Below, one piece after another: positions 36,901-45,607 of a stretch of DNA of 64,000 nucleotides (its first letter is position 1; each line of letters begins with the position of its first letter). The notes under the pieces were generated by a model, which saw only the letters and a program-made list of their open reading frames with translations, did not search any database and was not told where the DNA came from. The DNA comes from Enoplolaimus lenunculus (Eukaryota; Nematoda; Enoplea; Enoplida; Thoracostomopsidae): contig JASANG010001276.1 of NCBI GenBank assembly GCA_030248215.1, positions 310,001 through 374,000 on the forward strand, in the 5' to 3' direction. The position numbers and the translations under genes were made by a program.

Positions 36901-39900
36901 AGCAAACTAGCAACTCACACCAATTTGATATTCACTGAGCGTTCCAATGGGTCCCAAAACGTTATAAAATGTATTTGTTCAAAACTTTTAATTTGGATAT
37001 GAGCTGATCAGGAGAGGTAATGACTAATCAAAAGTTCAGATATGCAAAAAGTTTCAAAATCGTACCATTTTCGGCAGAACGCCGGCAGCTGGCTGGGATA
37101 ATAAGGGACAAGTTCTAACATATCTAACCCCTGCATACAAAAACAATACACTGTGGATTCACAAATTTTCCGCACATTGCTACGAGTCAGAAGCGACGCT
37201 CAGACGTTTCTGCGGAGGCTAAGCCGCTCCCGATGGCCCCTCTGGTTACCGGCCCGCAGCCGACAAGATGATGCTCTAATAGCCAAAGTTTGGCATAACT
37301 AATATGCCAGTCAGATAGCTGCTAACTACTTGAAAAGCTGTTTTAGATGTTCATGTTTTTTAAATTCCTCGCTACCAAAAATACTTTAATGTTGAAATCA
37401 GACCGCTTGTAAATGTGATAACTAGCGAGTAATGTGAAAAGTTCTTATTTATGCTTAAAAATACAAATAAGCCTGTAGCTAATCAATGGCTTTGAATTTT
37501 AAAACACCAGTACGAGGTTAACACCCCACGATAACATACTTCCAGACCAGAAAAGTTCGTCAAACTCCGTTAAGCTGTTCCTGAGATTTTCGTCGGACGA
37601 TTGAACATTCACTTTTCGACCCCCGAGCAAAAAAAACAAAAAGCTTCGCGAAACTCCGAGCTTCGCTCAGAAATGGCGACAAGGATTACATACACACAGC
37701 TTGAAACTATACTTTCCTAAATTACTTACCAAATGTCCAACAATTTCATTAGCGTCCGCGTCAATGGCCGGCATTTGGTTTAGCGCAGCGATATAAAATA
37801 TTGTGTTGAAACGTTGCGATTGAGGAAATACATTCGGTGTACACCAACTGGACCATTCCTGAAACAAAACGTGACTAACTTGAGCTTATTCAGCATCGCT
37901 TAGTTCCGTAAACTTTATTTATAGACAAATTGAACATTTTTTCATTCAGCCCTCAAAATCCATTATGACAAATTATTTAAATGACAAGAAATAAAATAGA
38001 ACATTTTCCCATTGGTTTTTGAGCTACAATTCTGAACAGCAAATTGTAGTTTACACATCAGCAATATTTAGTACCAATGTTTGATCTCTAAAATTATTGT
38101 TCAACAATAAACCATTTCGACCATGCATGTATTTATATCAAACTCAATGTAAATTATAACCGTAAACGCCATTTTTCGACATTAAATATAAAATTCGGCA
38201 TAAGTAAATTTTTTAACAGCGTTTTCTGATTGTACACAGTTCCAAAACAGAATCAACTTAATTACTACAATATGTTTGATCAGTTGAAATGCTGGCCCAG
38301 ATTACTACTAGCAAACTAGCAACCCACCGAATCCGAACTAGCTTGCTTACCGTCAGCATGTCAATGCTTGGCATGAAATCGTTTTGTTCAAAAAAAGTTG
38401 AATATATTTCTGTTTGCAGTCTCGCTGGAGCTCGCATATCTTCAACATTAAATCGAACAGGTCGCCTACAAAATTTGTACTCTATGTTACCATCTAGCAT
38501 TTCCGAATACAGCAGGTGTTTTTGCTACGTTCCAACGGAGTGAAAAGAGACTTCACCCAGGGACCCTCGGAATGGTAACCGGGGGAATACTCGTGAGTGG
38601 GGGTGAAAATTTGTATCGATAAAATTAAACGGTACGTATAGCGTAGTGTCCAATTATTCACTTTGGCTTATATCATTGAACTTAAAAACTAACAGTAAAT
38701 TCCATCTCACATATTGGGATACAAACACGTTTTCTTGAATGGTCAAGTGTTGTATTTCAATGCTGCAAGGAATTGTTCATATAATAAAGTTATCAGCAAT
38801 AATTGCCTGTGGTCCTCACAAGTGTGCGTGGATATTATTTCGCTGGATACCGCAACCGGATAGTGAATTTTTTACCGGAATATCTAAATTTGTGGATTTG
38901 AAGTACTCCAGTAGAGCAAACCTATACGTTCTCTTTTGTTAAGGATTAATTGTTAGCTTGAATTTTTCGTTTTTACTTCAGTGTATCAAACTTGATCTGG
39001 AGATACCCAAAAATGCAAACACAGCAAGCTGTTAAAACGCTCACATAAAAAAGCAGTTGTGTGAAAACTGGAACTCAACATTGGTTTTTTACTGGATATT
39101 AAACCGGGTCCTCATATCCGATCGTACTTTTTGTCGATGCCGATTCTTGTTACAAAAAATTTGCTAAAGCCAAACCGATGGCGATACAGTTGCACTATAT
39201 GATGCTCAAAAGCATCATGATTAGAGATGTCCCGGTGACGGCGCCGGGGACAGAAACATACACTAAACTTCAAATTTTGTGTATTTTTCGCGTAAGCATG
39301 TACCTAAGAGCATAGTACCGTTTTTATCATATCGCATCACGCGACATTTTGTTGATACTACCATGTTGTGAAGTTACTGTTAATGCGTTTGTTATTTGTC
39401 ATATCGCGTCACGCGACATTTTGCATATGGTAATGTAATAATCTTACTTTGGTACGTTCGGATTGTGGGTAAATTGTGCCGCTGAACATTTTGCCTAGAC
39501 ATATGTAGAGTGCTGTTGTAAAGGTGAATATTCATAGCATCGATCAACTAAGTTTTTAAATAGGTTGCCACACATATGTACTCATTCTAGTATGCAAACT
39601 GTGCTCTTGAGTTGAGTAGTAACAAACTCTACTAATACGACAAGAATTACAATATAGAGTAACACTACTTGCATGCAGGCACATAGTTAGACCAAAATAT
39701 TACGTTGTATCAGGGTTCCAACAGGAACTAAAAATATTACGTTGCAGGGTTCCAACAGGAACTAACCTTTGCCGGAACAGGAACGGGAATTAAAACAATT
39801 TTCATCATCGAATTGCTGTTGGACTTTTTTAAAACTTGTCAAAAATGCCTTAAGCGGATTTTCAACTACTTCAACATCAAGCTTTGCGAAAACAAATCAG

Positions 39901-42431
39901 AAACTGTTCATTAACAAGTAAAATTAATGGCAAAAGTAATCATTTCGAAATAACAATTTGTGTAAGACAAAGTTTCCCATATTCAAATGATTAGTAATTG
40001 CCACAAAACCGCAAAAATTCCGGTTCCTGCATCTTTGAATGTAGGAACAGGAACAGGAGCAGGAATTGAATTTTGGCATAAATTCCGGTTAAACCCTGCG
40101 TTGTATGTACTAACAAACTTCAAAATAGGGCATGCGGGAAATTTGTATACCTTACAAGCGTGGCCAGAAATTTTCTAGGGTCAACTGAGCGTCATACGCT
40201 TTGGCTACGAGCCTAAGATCATGTTAGATAACTAAACATTTACATAGGATCTCTTGCTTCAGCAAGTTCCAATATACTTGGCGAGTACAAGTAATTTGAG
40301 CGCGGCGACGACGTGAAATCTTGACAAAGCAGTAGCCCAGTTTCTTCGAATAATTCGCGCAACGCACAAATCTTGAAACCAACAGGAGCCGGAAGCTTGA
40401 CGTCTGATAACGAGTTACTCTGAAATTTGACGGGAATGACAACATTATGAAAAAGTAATACACAGGCTGCGGACGAAATTTATAAAAATTGCATCTCACT
40501 TAAACAATCGTAAAATAAGCCAAATGTTTAATATAGGGGCCAGTCCACTAAAGCTATACAGCTATACCTAAGCCTAAGCGAAAACCTAAACAGAAGTCAA
40601 ATCGTAATCCTAAGTCCGTCTGTGTCATTGTCTTCCACTGGACAGGCCTTATTATTAACATGGTACGCGTGTCCGTGCAACTAGCTAGCAGATTTTTTAG
40701 CATTTTCTGATGGAAACGTAGTCGTACAGTTTCAAATTCCTGCACGATTGCTCCAGTAACGTAAAACCTAACTTATGGCTAATGTTAGGAATAAGATGAC
40801 AAATCTATTTCAAACACTGTTTTACAAAATAATCAATTATTTTTTAAAACAGCACAGAAAAATTAAATTCACTATATCTAACAACACTCAAGCGTTTCAG
40901 CAGTTATAGAGGGAAAAAATTTAAAAACTTACGTGTGCAACGTCCTGAGATTCGCCAGGTTCCGAGTCGAATCTCTGACGGTATTTGCGAAATATTTCAG
41001 GACGCGGTTCTGGATATTTTTGAAAACTGTTCAACATGGCCAGTTGCTCCGAAATATTCAAAGGAACTCTGTCTGTATGTCAAAGTGAAACATGTTTTAT
41101 GTTACATAATACCATCAACTGAATAACAAATCGAAATTATACAAAACTGACAATAGGTACTTTTAGTGATATAAACCGATATTTGAACAGAAAGTTAAAA
41201 CAAAGGAAAAGCCGCGAAGTAAACCTGGCTAGCGAGAAAACAAACGCAGTTTTAGTATTATTGTTTCGTTCTGGTAAACAGCAAGAGATACATTCGCTAA
41301 ATCTCATTCATTATTTGAATCCAGACCGGACACCGCCTAACCAGAGGATTGTGGTGTGCTAAGGACGGCCCTGATTTTAATTTCTGTGTTCAAATTCAAA
41401 TTTACAAAACTCGTTTAAACAATATAAGGCGGCATTATGACCGAAGAGCTATTTAACATACTGTTGAATGCCGCTCGTAAAAACGGCTCCACCCAATACG
41501 AAGAGCAATCGGAATGCAACTGGAATTCGCCGCCTGGGAATACAAACGAGCCTGGCATTACTGAACTGCGCGGTGTGCGTTCGACCAGTAGCACATTGAA
41601 GTCACGATGAGCATATTTATCGGTTGCCTGTAAAATTACCAAAAGCACACACAATATTGTACATGCAAAATGTTATGCCATAGTTGCCTAATAATTATGC
41701 AGGGTACAAAAGAAATCCCCCATTCCGGTTAGTATTTCGACTGCAGCTGATATATATGCACAAGACTCTATACCGAGTTTCTCACCAAACTTTTATTGCT
41801 GCTCAGACCCAGTAGCCAGCTTACCTTGCTGGCGGGCGGCTAAAAATTTCTCAGGAGAGACATACAAAGGTTTTCGTCGAGTTACAATAAACAAGCAAGG
41901 TTGAAAATTTTCTAGGGGGAAGGACTAAATTTTTCCAGGTCTGAGCCCCTCCCCTCCTGCCCACCCGTGGCAACAGGCTCGTTGCAGCTAGAAAACAGAC
42001 GATGAAACAAACTATTTTTACAAAGAAACGGCCTATATTTAACGTTTTCTTAGCATTTTCCCAACATCGTTAAAATCGGAGTCAACGAAATCGCTATTAA
42101 ACAATAAAATAATAAAGTGCATGAAATTTACAAAATAATGATGATGCAATAATATTGCTAGTGATAAAAAAAACTGGTTAAAAATATAATAAAACAGAAA
42201 AGATCCATGGCCTGATGGTCAGTCTGAAAGTCAAAAGTTAACCCAAAATTGTTTTACCTGTTTGGTGGCTTCACTCAAAATACGCTGAGTCGGATCGCTA
42301 GGGTGCGAATAAACTTTTGGCGTTGTTCGCTTGGCTGCCACTGAAACAGTTAATCAATATAATTTACAATATTTGGACTCACCAAGTGGAACAGCATTCT
42401 CAATCACGGTCCATTTACAAATTAGCAAGGG
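18917..42431 (-). CDS. NUDT19: NUDT19-type Nudix hydrolase spread over 23.5 kb
   Basis: Nine exons join in phase on the minus strand: 42431-42383, 42340-42258, 41627-41462, 41072-40933, 40419-40244, 38465-38351, 37858-37730, 20246-20036 and 19125-18917, giving 425 residues plus stop. Family landmarks follow in order: ENAVPLVAAK, DFNVLLVERTPRSSVMPGSF and VFPGGE; the Nudix box KICALRELFEETGLLL; EWSSWCTP and FNTIFYIAAL; EIVGHL-WIDPEDAI; LAPPQVYELARLSAFSSLEDL; and ALP-GDEMY. This is the order of human NUDT19, an acyl-CoA diphosphatase that hydrolyses CoA esters. The usual spacing between GG and REXXEE is kept long, as in that family. The tail ends LPIGL, with no peroxisomal tripeptide. No initiator ATG lies in the first exon, so a 5' exon is missing. 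The 17.5-kb intron 37729-20247 contains another gene. Confidence 0.88.
19267..19412. mobile_element. GGCC-ended TTAGGC element, family C, copy 1
   Basis: Starts GGCCCATGTTACTTTAACGG, ends CTTAAAGTAACATTGGCC. The right arm carries gcttaggcttaggcttagg followed by AATACGCTTAATCTACTG. It lies in the last NUDT19-like intron. Confidence 0.8.
19671..19850. mobile_element. GGCC-ended TTAGGC element, family A, copy 3
   Basis: Left end GGGTCCATGTATAGAACAGG, right end CCCTGTTCTATACATTGGCC. It is preceded by a stub of a family C element (ggggccaacgttagtttaag, 19638-19670) that it seems to have interrupted or replaced. Confidence 0.75.
19847..20015. mobile_element. Diverged GGCC-ended element, family C type
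   Basis: Begins at ttggccaacagaag and ends GTACGCCCCTTGATGTAACC then tgggcc. Internal AAGCTTAAGC and GCCTATG blocks are worn. Its right end is about 20 bp from the donor of the NUDT19-like exon at 20036. Confidence 0.55.
21029..21190. mobile_element. Diverged family A TTAGGC element
   Basis: Starts GGCCCATGTATAGAACAGAA, with gtaagcctacgcg and gagcctaagcaaaaa inside and cgactgtgttctgagc at the worn right end. Confidence 0.55.
21413..21581. mobile_element. GC-rich foldback MITE, TAAGGGTTGCGCTATA family, copy 1
   Basis: Ends TAAGGGTTGCGCTATACTCG and GTATAGCACAACCCTTA. The core is very GC-rich against its surroundings, with GCCGCACGCCGCC on one arm and GGCGACGCGCGCC on the other. A second copy lies in a HRD1 intron at 56.9 kb. 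Confidence 0.75.
22003..22108. mobile_element. Fragment of the TGTAGTGACCC family
   Basis: Reads taacgtagtgacccaaataa followed by a CCTATTTTGAACCAG block like the family's end. The other end is absent. Confidence 0.45.
22475..22621. mobile_element. GGCC-ended TTAGGC element, family B, copy 3
   Basis: Starts GGCCTATGTAAAGATCACGG, ends AATGTTCTTTACAGTGGCC. The right arm has gcttaggcttaggcttacg. It lies about 75 bp beyond the stop of the nested secreted-factor gene. Confidence 0.75.
22697..26707 (-). CDS. Secreted cystine-knot factor, Trunk/PTTH/noggin-like
   Basis: Four exons join in phase on the minus strand: 26707-26199, 25668-25556, 24788-23554 and 22909-22697, encoding 689 residues. A hydrophobic stretch at about 33-63 (FAVLLLLLLVAVY) is a signal peptide or anchor; translation from the second Met at 35 would give a tidier signal. 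A basic RGRR at 144-147 could be a furin-type site. The middle is long, polar and low in cysteine. The last ~115 residues hold eight cysteines (576, 599, 604, 611, 629, 672, 673, 675) with DWVDLGSNRFPQYIRNATC, TCWYG, FYVK-VLRR and a closing ISINVCCEC. VDLG...FPxYI...C plus a CxC close is the Trunk/PTTH/noggin pattern, so I infer a secreted ligand. A donor (gtacgt) after Met684 could splice on. The whole gene lies in an intron of the NUDT19-like gene, same strand. Confidence 0.85.
22935..23042. repeat. Simple repeat, (CAA)n with (CAC)n and (CAG)n
   Basis: Trinucleotide runs of CAA, AAT and CAC cover about 100 bp within the last intron of the secreted-factor gene, beside its last exon. A family C element follows directly. 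Confidence 0.8.
23043..23214. mobile_element. GGCC-ended TTAGGC element, family C, copy 2
   Basis: Right end CTAAAAGTAACATTGGCC with AATCTACTGTTACGG before it. The left end is worn (gccctttttacttttagg). One TTAGGC pair is preserved per arm. It lies in the last intron of the nested gene. Confidence 0.65.
25769..26026. mobile_element. GGCC-ended element, family E, copy 1
   Basis: Starts ggcctggtaatgggcgg and ends GTGGACAGGCC followed by atatacttaacttgggcc. Internal TAAGTTTAAGTCTAAGC is a degenerate TTAGGC arm. It sits in the first intron of the secreted-factor gene. A shorter relative is at 40.5 kb. Confidence 0.5.
26708..27307 (-). other. Upstream of the nested secreted-factor gene
   Basis: AT-rich, with no exon I trust. 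The promoter of the nested gene should lie here. I see no distinctive motif. Confidence 0.35.
27308..27685. mobile_element. hAT-like element, GATTCC type, copy 1
   Basis: Left end ATGGGTGCAACCAGAATT, right end TTTTCTGACACCCTG. Flanks are ttagatag and ctagatag, a near-perfect 8-bp duplication. Arms carry tandem CCGATT hexamers (gattccgattccgattt). Confidence 0.75.
27846..28228. mobile_element. TA-flanked MITE, TGTAGTGACCC family, copy 4
   Basis: Starts TACAATAGTGACCCGAATAA, ends TATTCGGGTCACCACAGTA. Contains GGGTTTAGGGACTCTATTCG and GTCCTGGAGTCATT, shared with copies 2 and 3. Confidence 0.8.
28784..29156. mobile_element. hAT-like element, GATTCC type, copy 2
   Basis: Arms carry GATTCCGATTACAATTCC and GTTCCGATTCCGATAC. 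The right end is TTCGCACCCA, flanked by cgtatagc, with gtatagcg on the left. It is similar to the 27.3-kb copy along its length, including CCAAAAATCATTGCCAATTT. Confidence 0.6.
29157..29892 (-). other. Intron stretch, no gene recognised
   Basis: AT-rich, with a 12-base G run at 29445-29456 and a short (CA)n near 29790. No exon is supported. Confidence 0.4.
29893..30067. mobile_element. GGCC-ended TTAGGC element, family C, copy 3
   Basis: Starts GGCCAATGTTACTTTGAGCG, ends CTTAAAGTAACATGGGCC. It runs in the opposite sense to copy 1: GTAACAGTAGGTTAAGCG is near the left end, then cctaaacctaagcc. Confidence 0.8.
30251..30767. mobile_element. Long-arm foldback element
   Basis: Left end TTCGTTATCCCCCCAGCCCG, right end GGGCTGGGGGGATAACGG. 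The arms stay complementary for well over 100 bp: TTACCCAAAAATCGTTGG, TGATCATTCCACGCCTAA and AAATTTGAATTT-like words recur inverted. The middle has CAATGGGAT and GGCGCGCTGCC. A degraded relative may lie near 36970-37110 (ggctgggataataaggg). Confidence 0.7.
30895..31238. mobile_element. hAT-like element, GGCATC type
   Basis: Inverted ends TAGGGATATGCC and GGCACATCCCTA, flanked by attttcat and attttgat (8 bp, one mismatch). Arms carry CGGCAT hexamers (ggcatcggcatcggtgtcgg). The interior has no ORF of note. Confidence 0.7.
31492..31659. mobile_element. GGCC-ended TTAGGC element, family C, copy 4
   Basis: Starts GGCCAATGTTACTTTAAGGG and ends CCCCTTAAAGTAACATGGCC. Left arm AGATTAAGCGTATTCC then cctaagcctaagcg. 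Both ends are well preserved. Confidence 0.85.
31965..32190. mobile_element. MITE with CCCGTATTCTCAAATG ends
   Basis: Left end CAGGGCCCGTATTCTCAAAT, right end ATTTGAGAATACGGGCCTG, near-perfect complements. About 226 bp, with no clear target duplication and no coding content. Confidence 0.75.
32785..33480. repeat. Degenerate TTAGGC-like tract with ~85-bp tandem units
   Basis: Opens with ggcccatgtatactttg and then drifts through hundreds of bases of gcttaggcttag-like hexamers. Three units carry AGGCTTTGGTTTAAACATAG and TTAGATCTTAAATGAC (near 33170, 33255, 33335). This looks like an expanded arm of a GGCC-ended element. A hAT-like end, ATTCCGGTTGCACCCTGC, follows at about 33530. Confidence 0.6.
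34118..34303. mobile_element. GGCC-ended TTAGGC element, family A, copy 4
   Basis: Starts GGCTCATGTATAGAACTGGG, ends ACTGTTCTATACATGGGCC. The long right arm carries cgcttaggcttaggcatagg. Confidence 0.8.
34697..34785. repeat. 24-bp tandem repeat, about 3.5 copies
   Basis: The unit ccgaattagtgcttcaattt plus cgat repeats with no mismatch in the first three copies. It reads through in all frames but no gene is implied. Confidence 0.85.
35256..35448. mobile_element. GGCC-ended TTAGGC element, family C, copy 5
   Basis: Starts GGCCTATGTTACTTTAAGGG, ends CTCTAAAGTAACATTGGCC. The right arm has four near-perfect TTAGGC units. The longest of the family C copies. Confidence 0.8.
35449..37299 (-). other. 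Intron stretch, no gene recognised
   Basis: AT-rich with two GC-richer islands (near 36045-36125 and 37195-37265) that I cannot classify. No open exon with good splice sites was seen on either strand. Confidence 0.4.
37300..37668. mobile_element. Transposon-like repeat of ~170-bp units, copy 2 (short)
   Basis: Holds a single worn unit, then AATGGCTTTGAATTTTAAAA, CGAGGTTAACACCCCACGAT, GCTGTTCCTGAGATTTTCG and cgcgaaactccgagcttcg. It stops inside the terminal hairpin seen complete in copy 1. The end is about 60 bp from the NUDT19-like exon at 37730-37858. Confidence 0.65.
38466..39710 (-). other. NUDT19-like intron, no further gene
   Basis: AT-rich. Contains CCGGATAGTGAATTTTTTAC near 38858, also present near 46400, so a low-copy repeat. 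A pair of TATCGC(A/G)TCACGCGACATTT words occurs at about 39340 and 39403. Confidence 0.4.
39711..40098. mobile_element. hAT-like element, GGAACC type
   Basis: Starts CAGGGTTCCAACAGGAAC and ends TTCCGGTTAAACCCTG. Flanks are cgttgtat on both sides, an exact 8-bp target duplication. The first ~36 bp of the left end are duplicated in tandem. Arms carry GGAACAGGAAC-type hexamers. It lies in an intron of the NUDT19-like gene. Confidence 0.85.
40538..40648. mobile_element. GGCC-ended element, family E, copy 2
   Basis: Starts GGCCAGTCCACTAAAGC, ends CTTCCACTGGACAGGCC. The middle has acctaagcctaagcg. At 111 bp it is the smallest of the TTAGGC-bearing elements here. Confidence 0.6.
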
Positions 42432-44352
42432 CTACATTGTGAATCTCGCAGCTAAATTAAAATAAAACTTCATGTATGCTGTAGATTCTGAGCCAGAATT
42501 ACTACATTTTGCTGAATAACGTGCGTTATGCTCCGAGTCTACCTCAACACGACTTAAGTTACGGGTCGATTTAAACCATATTCTAGATTAAATTTTGTAA
42601 TTACAAAACCGCGTTCCATCGGAATTCCTGTTGCCACTGGAATTCTTGCACAAAATCGATTACTGTTTCTGTTCCGGCATATGGACGGCAGAACGCAGGA
42701 ACCGGAATTTTAATGGTGTTGCGCAGAATCATTACCACACTATATTTTTAGTTGCAGAATAATATTAGTTCGAAAACAATGCGTTTACTCTTAGTTCTGT
42801 TTAGGTAAAATAAGCATTTTTGTCTTGTTTACCAAACATTAACAAATAATTCGGTGATGAAAATTATTATAAATTTCGGTTTTTATTTCAGTAACAAAAT
42901 TCAATTCCTGTTCCGGCAAAGTTCCGGATTCAACCCTGCTACAAAGTAATTGTAAGCTAAGCATCGCCATATAGAGCCCTTCGTTAAAATGTTGCTGCGG
43001 ATTCAGTAAAGCTTACAAACGACATAGTATGCAACTTGAATGCAAATTGGCTTTCATGTATGCAAAATAATGCGTAATTTTTACCGAGAATGATCGATGC
43101 GGCGTCTCTGAGTTTACTCATTATAGCAATTGCAACACGAATCTGGCCTTAATTATTTAACAACAAATACTTTATAAAGCTGTTTAAAGTACTTATGACA
43201 TAGCTATAAGAAAAATGTTGCACATATACTGCTAGTGTAGTGCAAAACGCCAAATAATTTCGCACCACAAATTAATATATTATCATTTCCGTTCGTTAAA
43301 ACGTCCGCTTAGAGATCAAAGCCAGGGTGCAAACAAAATTACAAAATATGGAACCGAAAGGCTCAAAAAAGCCAGAGCCAGGAAGCGTAGCCCTATTATT
43401 ATCGCTTTTAAACGGGGAAAATATATCCTGCAATTTTTGTTACAGATATGCTGGAACTTTACGAAATGATAAATTATATATAGTGTGTTGCAAATCGAAA
43501 ATTGTGGTAATAATACACGCTCAAACTACGTTTAGTAAAACAAATCACAATATATGCCAATAATTCTTAATTATCGTACAAGACAAATTTTCAATACCGA
43601 AAATACCGTTCGGACCTTACCGGAACTGGACAGTGAAAATACAGTTGTATTACTGCAACCAAAATTCCGGTAGTACCAGGTCAACGCAGTTTCGCTGCTT
43701 TGCAAAAGCAGAGGTTGGGAAATTTTTTGTATTGGTCGATATAGTTAAACAAATTCAGACGAATGTTGCTATAACATCAAGCTCATAATTATTTGCAAAG
43801 GAAGCTTTTTGGTCAGTTTATGCTCTCATAAATAAATAAATTTCTCCAGTTTACAGCATAATATTCGCTACAGCACAATAGACTGATTTATTGTTAGACA
43901 AATCACTAACAATTCTCTGTATAAATAGACAGCGATGACATTCGATGCGTTATATTTTAATATATATTACGTTTTCTCTAATCGCTCTTTGTAAATCTAA
44001 ACTATCAGCTCATTTGTTAGAAACATCAGCTTTCTAAGTTTAATCGACTCCAAGAAATATGACATTGAAAAATAATGAACAAACATTCAAGGATGTAATT
44101 GGATATTCGTTTCCGGTTAAAATCGGTGTTCGTTTTCGTTACAGAAATGACGGGAATTCCATTACTTTTATGCTCAAAATTAGTTACAAATCTCGCATTT
44201 TTTTCATTTCAGATATGCTACACTTGTTCGATATGAAATTAAAATTACGAAAGAAATCCAAATATCTTAATTTCGGCACATCTGCTAGTTTTAAGTGAAT
44301 ATTTGCATGCTACAATTGTGTTGACGGAAAAATAAAACATCTTTGAAGCTTT
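42432..44352. other. Intergenic, between NUDT19-like and KHDRBS-like genes
   Basis: No confident exon. Holds hAT-like fragments at 42610-42939 and from 43324 (CAGGGTGCAAACAAAATT) to about 43690 (AAAATTCCGGTAGTACC). The missing first exon of the NUDT19-like gene may be here. Confidence 0.4.
42610..42939. mobile_element. hAT-like element, GGAATTCC type, left end worn
   Basis: Right end GTTCCGGATTCAACCCTG. Near the left are CGGAATTCCTGTTGCC and TCTGTTCCGGC. A target duplication was not found. Confidence 0.5.
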
Positions 44353-44512
44353 GGCCCATGTAAGGATCAGAGGCGAAACGATTTTCTTTGGGACTAGAGA
44401 AGAGTAAGCTTAAGCTTTAGACTAATTTTTTTGCTTGGCTTAGCAATACGCTCATTGTTACACTTAGGAATATGCTTATAATACTGTTCCGCCCCCGTTC
44501 TTTACATTGGCC
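44353..44512. mobile_element. GGCC-ended TTAGGC element, family B, copy 4
   Basis: Starts GGCCCATGTAAGGATCAGAG, ends CCCGTTCTTTACATTGGCC. Arm TTAAGCTTTAGAC and short TTAGG blocks. Outside any gene. Confidence 0.8.
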
Positions 44513-44590
44513 GACACTTTTGCTCTTCAATATCAGTGTTCCGTATTTTGATCACTATCGGTTTAGGTTATTTTTACTATAAGTATACGC

Positions 44591-44864
44591 CAGGGTGCAA
44601 CCGAAGGCGAGATTAGGTAGTAACAATGATGGCTAATTAGTTAATTTTAACCAATATCTGCAATATCTTGTTAAGTTGTTTGGTTTTACGCTAATTTCAT
44701 GGCGAAATTTCGGAAATTCTTTCCTGAAAATTGTGACAAAAGTAAAATGATACACGCTAAAAGGATAAATTTTGCAAAATTATGCAAAATTTTACTACCG
44801 AAATTGCCGAACCCTCCGGCAAAAATTCTACCGGAGCCGGAGGCAGACCTACGGTTGTACCCTG
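44591..44864. mobile_element. hAT-like element, GGAGCC type
   Basis: Starts CAGGGTGCAACCG, ends CTACGGTTGTACCCTG. Flanks gtatacgc and gtatacac form an 8-bp duplication with one mismatch. The right arm has CCGGAGCCGGAGGC. The interior matches the copies near 11.4 and 61.0 kb. Confidence 0.8.
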
Positions 44865-45543
44865 GTATACACTATTCTCACTATTACTAAATTATGGTTT
44901 TTCACCACTGATCCCCGCTGCTGTTCCATGCTAGAACCATGGACAGTTATAGATTTCAAATGTCCAACGGTTTCGCGGAACTGAATTGAACTGAGTCAAT
45001 AAAAATGCACATCAACAAAGATAAAAAGATATTAACTGCACTAAACTATCGGAGCCCGCGTCCATTAATCGAACACAAAAATTCTACGATACTTAGTTGA
45101 TTCGTTATAAAAACACGAAGAAGTCCAATTATTTTTTCCAAAAATTCGGGTAATGTGATTGGTCGATAGAAATAAAGTTCGAATAAAAACGTCAATAAAC
45201 TCCAAAACTTACATGTGTTAAATTTAAAGTAGTTTGTTCTCTAATTACATAGAAGCTTTCAGTTATTTATGGAACCTTCCATATTCGTAAAAACACAATT
45301 TCAATGAAAACAACGATTTTGTAAAACACGAGATGCTGCAATGCAACGCAATAAAAATTACAATATAACAATGTAGTACTCCACGCTTATGCGATGACTG
45401 TGAAAAAATACTCATGTCTGTATGTTTAACCTTATGCTAGGTAACTCATAAAACACTGTGCTTATTGTGGATTTACGGTGTTTACCTTAACTGTAACATA
45501 GCACCGATCGCTTGCCATCACAATGCAGTATTGTGATTAATAG

Positions 45544-45549
45544 TTTATT
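45544..45549 (-). terminator. PolyA signal of the KHDRBS-like gene
   Basis: Plus-strand tttatt is AATAAA on the minus strand, about 60 nt after the stop codon at 45608. Confidence 0.6.
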
Positions 45550-45607
45550 ACCTCTGCCGTTATGTAACAATAGCTAGTCAGATTGATAGTATAAACACAA
45601 ACTTAAT

